From contig NZ_SZVS01000008.1 in NCBI RefSeq assembly GCF_007670255.1, positions 62,001 through 126,000 of the forward strand: a stretch of 64,000 nucleotides of DNA, in the 5' to 3' direction. The notes beneath the pieces are model-generated. The model was not told the DNA's origin. It saw only the letters and a list, made by a program, of their open reading frames with translations, and ran no database searches. This document shows positions 8,431 to 16,673 of the stretch, piece after piece. The translations under genes and the position numbers were made by a program. Numbering within the stretch: the stretch's first letter is position 1; every line of letters starts with the position of its first letter. The stretch is from Paenarthrobacter nicotinovorans. Its GTDB lineage: Bacteria > Actinomycetota > Actinomycetes > Actinomycetales > Micrococcaceae.

Positions 8431-10920
8431 ATGCTGCCGGACCCTTGGCTGGACGAAGACCACGTCACAGCCAGGCTGGGATCCCCGCACTTCCCCGACA
8501 GGGCACAATTGCTGGAGCTGGTTCTTTCCACGGTACGTTCTCCCTCCACCACAGGAATCGTGGTCGCAGGAGAGAAAGGTTCCGGAAAAAGCCACTTGCT
8601 GCTCTCGCTCAAGGCCGGCCTCCCCGAAACCATGGATGTCCGCACCTTTGCCGGAAGCCTTGATGCCACCCAGTACGGAGTCCTTGCCCAGGGGGTTCCC
8701 GGCGCGGCACCCAGGCCCGGAGTGAGCGCCACGGCCGCATCCAGCTACTACCCACCGGCCCACCGCCCCGATGCGGCCATGGACGAGGGGCCGATGCCGG
8801 GACTCCACGTCCTTCGTGCCCTCACCAACACCCTTGGGCCTGCGAGCTACGTGTACTCGGCTCCTGCCTTGCGCCGACGCAGCAAACGGCATGACCTGTC
8901 CTCCAAGCCCCAGCTGGTCCTTCTGGTGGACGACATCCACTACGTCGACCCAGCGTCCCTTGGGGTCCTGCTGCAGCTCATTCCCGGATTCGGTGCCAAA
9001 CTCGTAGCTACCGCGGACAGCCGGCGCCCGTTGCCCCAGGACCTGTACCAGCTCTGGGAAGACGGCTTCATGGAGCAGTACCTCCTGCCGCCGTTCACCC
9101 TCACCGAAGCGCATGCAGTGTGCGTGTCCCTCCTGGGCGGGAAGGTCCAGCAACGGGCGAGCAGCCTCCTTGCAACGATGAGCGGATTCAATGTGGCCGT
9201 CCTGTGCCTCGCCGTGGAGGACGCGCGGCGTGCCGGGCTTCTGGTGCGGCGGGAGGGCTATTGGACGATCGACACCCGCGCCCACTGCTACTGGCCGGGC
9301 GTTGTGGAGCATGTCCAAGCGGACAATGAAGTCCGCCCGGCGGAGGAGCGGCTCGCTTTGGAACTGGTCGCTTTGGCCGAGCCGGTCGCCTTCGAGATCC
9401 TGGAACGCCATTGTGGGCAGAAAGCCGTGGAAAACCTGCTGGCGGACCGTCGTATCAGGCTGATGCCAGGCTGGCGACCCATGGTTCGTATGGGTTCATG
9501 GCTGTGGGGCGAGGCTACCCGGCTTGCTGTCCCGCGGTCCCGGAGCCTTACCCTCCACCAGCAGATCGAGGAACCGGGCCTCACCCGGGAGACGGCGCCG
9601 AGCATGTTGCGATGGATGACCTGGACCCTGGACTGCGGCCTCGACCTCGCCGATGAGCTCCTTTTGGCCGCAGCGCCTGTCGCGGACCGCCCCTCCACCG
9701 CTGAACTCGTGCTCCAAGCGGCAGCAGCGGTCAAAGGAGCCGATCACGTGGAAGAAGCCGGAATGATCAGGGCGAGGGCTTTGATTGCCGAAGGCCGGAT
9801 AGCCGAAGCCACGCCGGTCCTTCGGCAGTTGGCGATGGCAGGTCCGGATGAGGTGAAGCTCGACGCCGGCCATCGGCTGATGGCCTTGGAGCTGCTGGGT
9901 GCGGTGCGGGGTGATCTGCCTGCCGGGGAGGTCGCCGACGACCCCGCGGGCCGGATCACAGCGGATGTCCGCGAGGCCGAACGGCTGCTCCCCTCCGGCG
10001 CGGCAACGCAGGCCCTGGTGCGTTCCACCCAGGCAATGAAGGCCGTGGGCAATGATCCGGCGATGGAAACGTTCCGTGCCGGCGTGCTTCTGCGGCACGT
10101 GATCTGCTTGCGCCACAACCTTGGCTGGAACGCCATGGGTCCGCTTCTGGATTATCCGGCCCACGACATACCCAGGCCTGTGGCCGAGTGTTCGGAGGTT
10201 GCACGGGCTTATGTCCAGCTCAGCCAAGGCTTCGCGCGGGCTGCGCGCGTGACCTTGGAGGAGGTGCTGGCGGAACTGTCCGACGCCGGCCTGCCGCCGG
10301 TCCGCTCTTTCGCCCAGGCGATGCTGGCCTACTGCGAAGCGTTGACCGGTGACCTGGCCGCGGCCCTGGCCCGGGCCAAACGAGGTACCCGGGAAGCGCA
10401 CAGGGCTTCGGCCAGGACATCGCCCGAAGACCTCCTGCCCCAGCTCAGCTCCCTCTACATTGCAGCAGCCCGGGACGTCGCTTCAGGCACGGCGACGCAT
10501 CTTCCGGCGCTGGCGGGGCAGCTCCACGACCAGGGCAAGGTGTTGCTCGAAGCCGAGGCTCTCTCCCTCCTGGCGCTCAACGCAAGCAGCATCGCCGTCG
10601 TCGACGATGCCGTGCTGAGCCGCCTGGCGGCCGCCGCGACCGCCGTCGAGGGTGCTGGAGGGGCCGCCCTGCGCTCCTTTGCTGGCGCCCTGTTGGAGGA
10701 CGAGCCCAAGGCACTGGAAGCGGCGGGGCGCTCGCTGTCCGCCGACCGGCTGTTCGCCCACGCCGAGCTCTGCTGTGCCAAGGCGGCTCCTGCGTACAGG
10801 GCCCGCTCACGCGCTGCGGCGGCCCGCAGGTCGGACGCCCTGGTTGAGCGGCTTCGCAGCGTCCTGGGCAGCGGGACTGTGCCGCCGCTGGGGTGGCTCC
10901 CCGGGAGGGCAGGCAGCTGA
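8431..10920 (+). CDS. LAL-like ATPase without a LuxR DNA-binding domain (third of three)
   Basis: 829 aa, paralogous in layout to the two proteins upstream: Walker A GEKGSGKS near residues 47-54, Walker B LVLLVDDIHYVD near 162-173, then a long helical repeat region. It ends at ...VLGSGTVPPLGWLPGRAGS and has no LuxR helix-turn-helix. Only 80 nt separate the stop from sufS, so there is no room for a displaced HTH exon or remnant. It also has an extra Ala/Pro/Tyr-rich insertion between Walker A and B (about 93-165). ATG 8431 is chosen over GTG 8425 because TTGGAG lies at the right distance. It may modulate its two HTH-bearing neighbours, which is a hypothesis. Confidence 0.8.
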   Translation: MLPDPWLDEDHVTARLGSPHFPDRAQLLELVLSTVRSPSTTGIVVAGEKGSGKSHLLLSLKAGLPETMDVRTFAGSLDATQYGVLAQGVPGAAPRPGVSATAASSYYPPAHRPDAAMDEGPMPGLHVLRALTNTLGPASYVYSAPALRRRSKRHDLSSKPQLVLLVDDIHYVDPASLGVLLQLIPGFGAKLVATADSRRPLPQDLYQLWEDGFMEQYLLPPFTLTEAHAVCVSLLGGKVQQRASSLLATMSGFNVAVLCLAVEDARRAGLLVRREGYWTIDTRAHCYWPGVVEHVQADNEVRPAEERLALELVALAEPVAFEILERHCGQKAVENLLADRRIRLMPGWRPMVRMGSWLWGEATRLAVPRSRSLTLHQQIEEPGLTRETAPSMLRWMTWTLDCGLDLADELLLAAAPVADRPSTAELVLQAAAAVKGADHVEEAGMIRARALIAEGRIAEATPVLRQLAMAGPDEVKLDAGHRLMALELLGAVRGDLPAGEVADDPAGRITADVREAERLLPSGAATQALVRSTQAMKAVGNDPAMETFRAGVLLRHVICLRHNLGWNAMGPLLDYPAHDIPRPVAECSEVARAYVQLSQGFARAARVTLEEVLAELSDAGLPPVRSFAQAMLAYCEALTGDLAAALARAKRGTREAHRASARTSPEDLLPQLSSLYIAAARDVASGTATHLPALAGQLHDQGKVLLEAEALSLLALNASSIAVVDDAVLSRLAAAATAVEGAGGAALRSFAGALLEDEPKALEAAGRSLSADRLFAHAELCCAKAAPAYRARSRAAAARRSDALVERLRSVLGSGTVPPLGWLPGRAGS

Positions 10921-11000
10921 CGTGCTGAACGGCACACTGCCCGATCGGGCCCTGCGTGGGATAATGGGGAGTCCCTGAAGGATTTTCCAAGGAGCGCCCC

Positions 11001-12326
11001 TTGACTGCCGTATCAACTCCCGTCTCGTTGCAACAGTCCGTGCATGCCATGGACAACGCGGAGGTGTTGCGGATCCGGAACGACTTCCCGGTGCTGGATC
11101 AGCTGGTCAACGGAAAGCCCCTGATCTACCTCGACTCCGGCGCTACCTCGCAAAATCCGCTCAGTGTCATCGAAGCTGAGCAGGAATTCTACGAACAACG
11201 CAACGCAGCGGTACACCGCGGAGCGCACCACCTTGCGGTCGAAGCGACCGAGGCGTTCGAGGACGCCCGGCAGACCGTGGCGGACTTCATCGGCGCCCGG
11301 TACGAAGAAACCGTGTGGACCTCCAACGCCACCGAGGGCCTGAACCTCGTCAGCTACGCCCTGTCCAACGCGGCTTTGTGGGCTGCACAGGGCCGGGGCG
11401 GCTCCGGATTGAAGGACCTGGCCATCGGCCCGGGTGACGAAATCGTGGTCACCGAAATGGAACACCACGCCAACCTCATTCCCTGGCAGGAGCTCGCGTT
11501 CCGCACCGGCGCCACACTGAAGTACATTCCCATCACCGACGACGGCGCCCTGCGCCTCGATGCCGCAGCGGAGATCATTGGGAACCGGACCCGACTGCTG
11601 GCTTTCACGCAGGCTTCGAACGTCCTGGGCACCATCAATCCCGTGGCCGACCTCGTTGCCATGGCACGGCGCGTAGGCGCGCTGGTGGTTCTGGATGCCT
11701 GTCAGTCGGTTCCCCATATGGCCGTTGACGTGAAGAAGCTCGATGTCGACTTCGCGGTGTTCTCCGGCCACAAGATGCTGGCTCCCACAGGCGTCGGAGT
11801 GCTCTACGGCAAGCAGGAGCTCCTTGATGTCCTGCCGCCGTTCCTGACCGGTGGTTCCATGATCACCACGGTCACCATGGAACGCGCCGAGTACCTGCCC
11901 CCGCCGCAGCGCTTCGAGGCCGGAACACAGCGCATCTCCCAGGCTGTGGCGCTGGCAACCGCCGTGAACTACCTTTCCGAGACCGGAATTGACCGCATCC
12001 ACGCTTGGGAAGCGACGTTGGGCCAGCGCCTGGTCAAGGGTCTTGAGAGCATTGAGGGCATCCGCGTCGTCGGTCCGGCATCCGGTGCCGAACGGATTGG
12101 CTTGGCAGCGTTCGATGTCGCCGGAGTCCACGCCCACGACGTCGGGCAGTTCCTTGACGACCGTGGCATCGCCGTCCGGGTCGGCCACCACTGCGCCCAG
12201 CCGCTCCACCGCCGCCTCGGCCTGACGGCCACCACCCGGGCGAGCACCTACCTTTACAACACCACGGACGACGTCGATGCCTTCCTCGATGCCGTCTCCG
12301 GAGTACGGGCCTACTTCCAGGCCTGA
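11001..12326 (+). CDS. sufS: Cysteine desulfurase, SufS type
   Basis: PLP enzyme that moves sulfur from cysteine to SufU for Fe-S cluster assembly. 441 aa. Visible: RNDFPVL...YLDSGATSQNP N-terminus, HHAN motif near 155, PLP lysine Lys258 in FSGHKMLAPTG, and the persulfide-forming Cys398 in RVGHHCAQPLH. The start is TTG at 11001, with AAGGAG 5-6 nt upstream; ATG codons further in would remove part of the family N-terminus. It is followed 36 nt later by sufU, so the pair probably forms an operon. No sufBCD genes are in the window. Confidence 0.93.
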   Translation: MTAVSTPVSLQQSVHAMDNAEVLRIRNDFPVLDQLVNGKPLIYLDSGATSQNPLSVIEAEQEFYEQRNAAVHRGAHHLAVEATEAFEDARQTVADFIGARYEETVWTSNATEGLNLVSYALSNAALWAAQGRGGSGLKDLAIGPGDEIVVTEMEHHANLIPWQELAFRTGATLKYIPITDDGALRLDAAAEIIGNRTRLLAFTQASNVLGTINPVADLVAMARRVGALVVLDACQSVPHMAVDVKKLDVDFAVFSGHKMLAPTGVGVLYGKQELLDVLPPFLTGGSMITTVTMERAEYLPPPQRFEAGTQRISQAVALATAVNYLSETGIDRIHAWEATLGQRLVKGLESIEGIRVVGPASGAERIGLAAFDVAGVHAHDVGQFLDDRGIAVRVGHHCAQPLHRRLGLTATTRASTYLYNTTDDVDAFLDAVSGVRAYFQA

Positions 12327-12362
12327 CCACAACGACTTTTTGAAGAAACGGGCGTCGGCACC

Positions 12363-12833
12363 ATGAGTCTTGACCAGCTGTACCAGCAGATCATCCTTGA
12401 CCACTCCAAGCAGCGGCACGGCAGCGGCCTCGCCGGAACACAGGCACCGTCAGGAGCCGCTACCGGCCAATCGCACCAGTTGAACCCGGTCTGCGGGGAC
12501 GAGGTAACGCTTAGGTTGGCCGTCGCGGACGGGACCGTGAAACAAATCAGCTGGGATGGTGCGGGCTGTTCGATCTCCATGGCTTCGGCTTCCGTGCTGA
12601 GCGAGCTGGGGGAGGGCATGTCCGTTACGGAACTGCACTCGGTGATCGACAACTTCCGCGAGGTACTCCGTTCCCGTGGAAAGGTCCAGGCTGATCCGGA
12701 GATCCTGGGCGATGCCGCTGCCTTTGAGGGGGTTGCCCGTTACGCGGCCCGCGTCAAGTGCGCCATGATCTCCTGGGTCGCCGCTGAGGACGCACTCAAC
12801 CAGGCGACCACAAGCCAAGTACCCCAGGCCTAG
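12363..12833 (+). CDS. sufU: SufU zinc-dependent sulfur acceptor / Fe-S assembly protein
   Basis: Accepts the persulfide sulfur from SufS. 156 aa, IscU/SufU fold. The three conserved cysteines and the aspartate that bind zinc are present: NPVCGDEV (Cys44, Asp46), [10 protein letters not shown] (Cys69) and VKCAMISW (Cys133). The spacing between the second and third cysteine is the longer SufU form rather than IscU. The TAG stop overlaps the stop codon of the convergent nhaA gene. Confidence 0.93.
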   Translation: MSLDQLYQQIILDHSKQRHGSGLAGTQAPSGAATGQSHQLNPVCGDEVTLRLAVADGTVKQISWDGAGCSISMASASVLSELGEGMSVTELHSVIDNFREVLRSRGKVQADPEILGDAAAFEGVARYAARVKCAMISWVAAEDALNQATTSQVPQA

Positions 12834-14119
12834 GCACGCGAGAAGACGTCAGGCACCCCGTCGCCGTCGTCGTCCCGTTCTTCGTCCGCCTGAACCTTCC
12901 GGTACCGCCGGTTGCGGGCCTTGAGCACGACGGCGGCCAGCAGCGCCGAGAGCAGGGAACCTGCCAGGATGGCCACCTTGGCGTGGTCGTTGTGGGCCGA
13001 GCCGGCGCCGAAGCTCAGCTCGCCGATGAGCAGCGAGACTGTGAAACCGATGCCGGCCAGGAGCGCGAGGCCGAAGAGGTCGATCCACGCGATGCTCGAA
13101 TCCAGGGTCGCCCGGGTGGTTTTGGTGACCAGGAACGTCGTGCCGAAGACACCGACGGCCTTGCCCACCACCAAAGCTGCAACGATGCCCAAGGCCACCG
13201 GATCCTTCAGTGCGTCGCCCATGCCTTCCAGTCCGCCCAGGGCCACGCCGGCGGAGAAGAAAGCGAACACTGGCACTGCGAAACCCGCTGAGAAGGGGCG
13301 GAGCCGGTGTTCGAAGTGCTCGGCCAAACCCTCGGCCGGTTCGCCTTTCTTCCCGCTCGCGAAGACCGGCACGGCAAAACCGAGCAGGACGCCTGCCACC
13401 GTGGCATGGATGCCGGAGGCGTGCACGAAACCCCAGGTTGCCAAGGCCAGCGGCACCAGGAGGTACCAGCTGCGGATCCGTTTCTGCACCAGGAACGTGA
13501 AGAGGGCCAACGGTACTGCGGCGGCCAGCAGCATGAGCGGCTGGAGGCCGGTGGAATAGAAAAAGGCGATGATGCCGATGGCGATAAGGTCGTCCACTAC
13601 GGCGAGGGTGAGCAGGAATGTCCGGAGCGCCGCGGGCAGGTGTGTGTTGATGACCGCCAGGACCGCCAAGGCGAACGCGATGTCCGTGGCCGTGGGGATG
13701 GCCCAACCCTTGAGGGTTTCAGGTGATCCGAGATTGAACAGGACGAAGATCAGGGCCGGGACTGCGACTCCGCCGATCGCCGCCGCCACCGGGACGATTG
13801 CCCGGGCGGGCTTGCGGAGCTCGCCGGCCACGAATTCGCGCTTGAGTTCCAGGCCGGCCAGGAAGAAGAAGACTGCGAGTAGCCCGTCGGATGCCCAGTG
13901 GCCGAGGCTGAGCTCAAGGTGCCAGGGTTCGAAGCCGAGCTTGAGGTCGCGGAGGGCGAAGTAGCCGGCTGCCGCGGGGGAGTTGGCCCAGATGAGGGCA
14001 ACGACTGTGGCTGCCAGAAGGAGTGCGCCGCCAACGGTTTCCGTGCGGAGGATCGAAAGGATCCGGCGGTACTCGGGGTAGCTGGAGCGGGAGAAGACGG
14101 GTGGTGAGTGCTGGGCCAA
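12830..14119 (-). CDS. nhaA: Na+/H+ antiporter NhaA
   Basis: Inner-membrane electrogenic sodium/proton antiporter for pH and sodium homeostasis. About 429 aa with roughly 11-12 hydrophobic segments. Family sequences seen: [19 protein letters not shown], the discontinuous-helix segment [17 protein letters not shown] with the paired aspartate region (VDDLIAIG), and the C-terminal [15 protein letters not shown]. The open frame runs to 14200, but TTG 14119 is preferred: AAGGA lies 6 nt upstream and the extra 27 residues would be encoded partly by an intergenic hairpin. The C-terminal cytoplasmic tail is charged ([11 protein letters not shown]). Confidence 0.93.
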   Translation of the reverse strand: MAQHSPPVFSRSSYPEYRRILSILRTETVGGALLLAATVVALIWANSPAAAGYFALRDLKLGFEPWHLELSLGHWASDGLLAVFFFLAGLELKREFVAGELRKPARAIVPVAAAIGGVAVPALIFVLFNLGSPETLKGWAIPTATDIAFALAVLAVINTHLPAALRTFLLTLAVVDDLIAIGIIAFFYSTGLQPLMLLAAAVPLALFTFLVQKRIRSWYLLVPLALATWGFVHASGIHATVAGVLLGFAVPVFASGKKGEPAEGLAEHFEHRLRPFSAGFAVPVFAFFSAGVALGGLEGMGDALKDPVALGIVAALVVGKAVGVFGTTFLVTKTTRATLDSSIAWIDLFGLALLAGIGFTVSLLIGELSFGAGSAHNDHAKVAILAGSLLSALLAAVVLKARNRRYRKVQADEERDDDGDGVPDVFSRA

Positions 14120-14195
14120 TGGGGTTCCTTGCCTGGTTCGGGGTATCACTAAGACTCCGCCGACCAGACTTCCCGGCACACCACTGTCCATCCTA

Positions 14196-14261
14196 CCCAA
14201 CCAGGGGACAGTAAACGCTCCAATGACGGCTCAATGGAGCGTTTACTGTCCCCGAGTTGGG
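14196..14261. repeat. Long intergenic inverted repeat between nhaA and the SCO4848-like gene
   Basis: Perfect 19-bp arms, GGGGACAGTAAACGCTCCA (14204-14222) and its complement (14235-14253), loop 12 nt. After a 2-nt mismatch on each side the pairing continues for 6 bp (CCCAAC / GTTGGG). No T-run. It lies in the promoter-side gap of nhaA and just past the stop of the next minus-strand gene. Confidence 0.85.
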
Positions 14262-14267
14262 TGGAAC

Positions 14268-14489
14268 TCAGGCGACGAGGCCCGCGATTCCGATGACCGC
14301 CGTCGCGAGTCCCAGCACCATGGAGATGGTGACCAGGACGACGTGAACGGTCAGGAACTTGGTGGCCTTGCCTGCGGCGTCGCGGGCCCGGGGGTCCTTC
14401 ATGACGCGCTTGAGGAACTGCGGCCACACAACCAGCGACCAGATACCGGCCACAATCAGCACAACCGCAAGGATTGCGGGAATCTGCAC
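14268..14489 (-). CDS. Small membrane protein, SCO4848 type
   Basis: 73 aa with two hydrophobic helices (about 5-25 and 47-70) separated by a basic loop (KRVMKDPRARDAAGKATKF). It resembles the short SCO4848-type membrane proteins conserved in actinobacteria, function unknown. The GTG start at 14489 lies one base after the stop of the upstream gene, so translation is probably coupled. Confidence 0.75.
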   Translation of the reverse strand: MQIPAILAVVLIVAGIWSLVVWPQFLKRVMKDPRARDAAGKATKFLTVHVVLVTISMVLGLATAVIGIAGLVA

Positions 14490-14490
14490 G

Positions 14491-14988
14491 CTAGTGGCTT
14501 TCGAGCCAGGCCTGGGCCTGCTGCGACTGGATGCCCAGGGCCTTGCCCACCATGGGCTCGGCAGCGTCGGCGATCTTTCCGCCCAAGAACGGAACCGACG
14601 ACGTCACGTTGCCTTCGAGCTCGATGCGGGTGCTGCCACCCTCAGCGACGAGCCGCTGGACCGCGGTGACGTCCAGCGGGGCGCCGGCGATCTTCAGGGC
14701 GATCTTGCTGGCGCGTGAACCGTCGGCAGCGGGGGCTTCCCACTCCTCGGTCTGCGTTACCTTGAGGGTTTCGCCAACAAACTTACGCGCGATCTCCGGC
14801 AGGCGGGTGGTGGGCAGCGTGCGGACCGTGGTGGTGGTGAAAGCACCGGCGGTGTCGCCGTCGACGGCGAACGATTCCAACGAGCCGCCCACGTATTCGC
14901 TCGTGTGGCGCAGGAAATCCTCGTCGACAAAGACGGCCGCTACGCGGTCAACGCTGTGGGGCAGGGTGGTGGATGCACTCAGGGCCAT
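14491..14988 (-). CDS. DUF2505 domain-containing protein
   Basis: 165 aa soluble protein matching the DUF2505 pattern of actinobacteria: it starts with a START/SRPBCC-like polar domain (SASTTLPHSVDRVAAVFVDEDFLRHTSEYVGG) and ends with a helix (AAEPMVGKALGIQSQQAQAWLES). The family may bind a hydrophobic ligand; no function is established. Transcribed with the small membrane protein downstream (1-nt gap). Confidence 0.75.
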   Translation of the reverse strand: MALSASTTLPHSVDRVAAVFVDEDFLRHTSEYVGGSLESFAVDGDTAGAFTTTTVRTLPTTRLPEIARKFVGETLKVTQTEEWEAPAADGSRASKIALKIAGAPLDVTAVQRLVAEGGSTRIELEGNVTSSVPFLGGKIADAAEPMVGKALGIQSQQAQAWLESH

Positions 14989-15035
14989 GGGTCCTCCGTG
15001 GATGGTGGTGGTGAAGCTTTTTAGCTCCCAACATC

Positions 15036-16565
15036 CTACGGGGTCCGGGCGGACTCACTGGAACGCGCTTCGTCCTGGAGCTCTGTTGCAGCCGCTGAGA
15101 TGTTGCGGGCCATCGAGGGGAAGATGAACCCATGGAACGGGTACACGCCCAACCAGTAGAGCCGGCCAGCCAGGCCCCGAGGGAAGAAAATGGCGCGCTG
15201 CTTATAGAGGCTGCCGTCGCCGTCGGGCTCCACACCCAACTCCAGCCAAGCACCGCCGGGAGCACGCATTTCGGCCCGCAACCGCAGCAGGTGGCCACGG
15301 TCGATGGCTTCGACCCGCCACCAGTCCACAACCTCGCCCGTGTTCAGCGTTTTGGGGTGTCGGCGGCCCCGCAACAGTCCCGCGCCGCCCTGCAGCTTGT
15401 CCAGCCAACCGCGCACCTTCCAGGCCAAGGGCATCGAGTACCAACCGTTCTTGCCGCCGATGCCCTCGATGATGGTCCACACGTATTCCGGCTTGGCCTC
15501 GCTGTGGAAGGTCCGCTCGTCCAGGAACACTTTGTAGCCGGCCCAGTCGGGGTCACTCGGCAGGGGATCGGCGTCGATGCCCGCATTGGCCCACGTGGTC
15601 TCCACCTGGCCGTCCCGTTCCTTGCCCAGCGCCAAGGCGACGGCGCGGCGGTAGGGGGTCAGGCCGCCGTCGGGCTGCTTGATGTAACGGTCGACGTCGT
15701 GCTCCCGCGACACGGCGTCATGCTGTAGTGACTGAACCAGCGGCAGGGACATGGACAGCGGGATGGGGGTGACCAGGGCAACCCACAAGCCGGCGAGCTT
15801 GGGCGCAGGGACGGGAAGGGCGATGACCAGCCGCCGGGGGAGCCCGCGTTCGACGGCGTACTCGTTCATCATCTCCTTGTACTTCAGGACGTCGCGGGAA
15901 CCGATGTCGAAGGAGCGGTTCAGCTTGTCCGGAAGGTCGGCAGCGGCCACCAGGTAATGCAGCACGTCCCTTACGGCGATGGCTTCGATCCGGTTGTTGA
16001 CCCAGCTGGGTGCGGGCATGACCGGGAGCGTGTCTGCCAGATGCCGGATCATCTCGAAGGACGCTGAGCCCGAACCGATCACCACGCCGGCCTGGAACAC
16101 AATCGAGTCCACTGCCGACTCCAGGAACACCTTGCCCACGGTCTCGCGGGAGCGCATGTGCGTGGAAAGTTGCGTGTTCTCCGGGTGCAGTCCACCGAGG
16201 TAGACGATCCTGTCGACGCCGGCCTCCGTCGCTGCCTTGGCGACCAAGCGGGCCATGGCTTCTTCCTTGGCTTCGAAGCCGCTGCCTGAGGCCATGGAAT
16301 GAACCAGGTAGTACAGGACGTCCACGCCCTGGAGCGCCTCGGTGAGGCCGTCGGCGTCGGACAGGCTGTTTTCAATGATCTCAACGTCGTTATGCCACGG
16401 CACGTCGGCGATCTTTTGGGGCGTACGGACCAGGACTTTCACGCGGTGACCGGCTTCAAGGAGGCGCGGGACCAGGCGGCCACCGATATAACCTGTGGCG
16501 CCGGTCACCAGCACCGTCTTAGTGTTGTGCGGGGTGTTGGAATGCGTAGCTTCCGAAGGCTGCAA
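15036..16565 (-). CDS. SDR family oxidoreductase with C-terminal DUF2867 domain
   Basis: 509 aa two-domain protein. The N-terminal half is an atypical extended SDR/NmrA-like Rossmann domain with nucleotide motif TGATGYIGGR (about 21-30) and conserved YYLVHSMASG and YLGGLHP segments. The C-terminal 150 residues (from about 335) match DUF2867, a SRPBCC-like domain (WTIIEGIGGKNGWYSMPLAW...). Substrate unknown; in actinobacteria such proteins are annotated only as SDR/DUF2867. It is divergent from mfd, with 108 bp between start codons. Confidence 0.8.
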   Translation of the reverse strand: MQPSEATHSNTPHNTKTVLVTGATGYIGGRLVPRLLEAGHRVKVLVRTPQKIADVPWHNDVEIIENSLSDADGLTEALQGVDVLYYLVHSMASGSGFEAKEEAMARLVAKAATEAGVDRIVYLGGLHPENTQLSTHMRSRETVGKVFLESAVDSIVFQAGVVIGSGSASFEMIRHLADTLPVMPAPSWVNNRIEAIAVRDVLHYLVAAADLPDKLNRSFDIGSRDVLKYKEMMNEYAVERGLPRRLVIALPVPAPKLAGLWVALVTPIPLSMSLPLVQSLQHDAVSREHDVDRYIKQPDGGLTPYRRAVALALGKERDGQVETTWANAGIDADPLPSDPDWAGYKVFLDERTFHSEAKPEYVWTIIEGIGGKNGWYSMPLAWKVRGWLDKLQGGAGLLRGRRHPKTLNTGEVVDWWRVEAIDRGHLLRLRAEMRAPGGAWLELGVEPDGDGSLYKQRAIFFPRGLAGRLYWLGVYPFHGFIFPSMARNISAAATELQDEARSSESARTP

Positions 16566-16673
16566 AGGAACTCCTGGGGCTGGGGTGGAGGTAGGCTGGA
16601 ATGACCCGGCATTCTTCTGAATTTCCGGGCATTTGTGTTGCCTGCCCTTGGACCCACCCTAGGAGTTTCTGCC

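Noticed and set aside
12830..14200. Longer nhaA open frame starting at TTG 14200
   Set aside because: The added 27 residues are not typical for NhaA, have no ribosome binding site and reach into the 14196-14261 palindrome.
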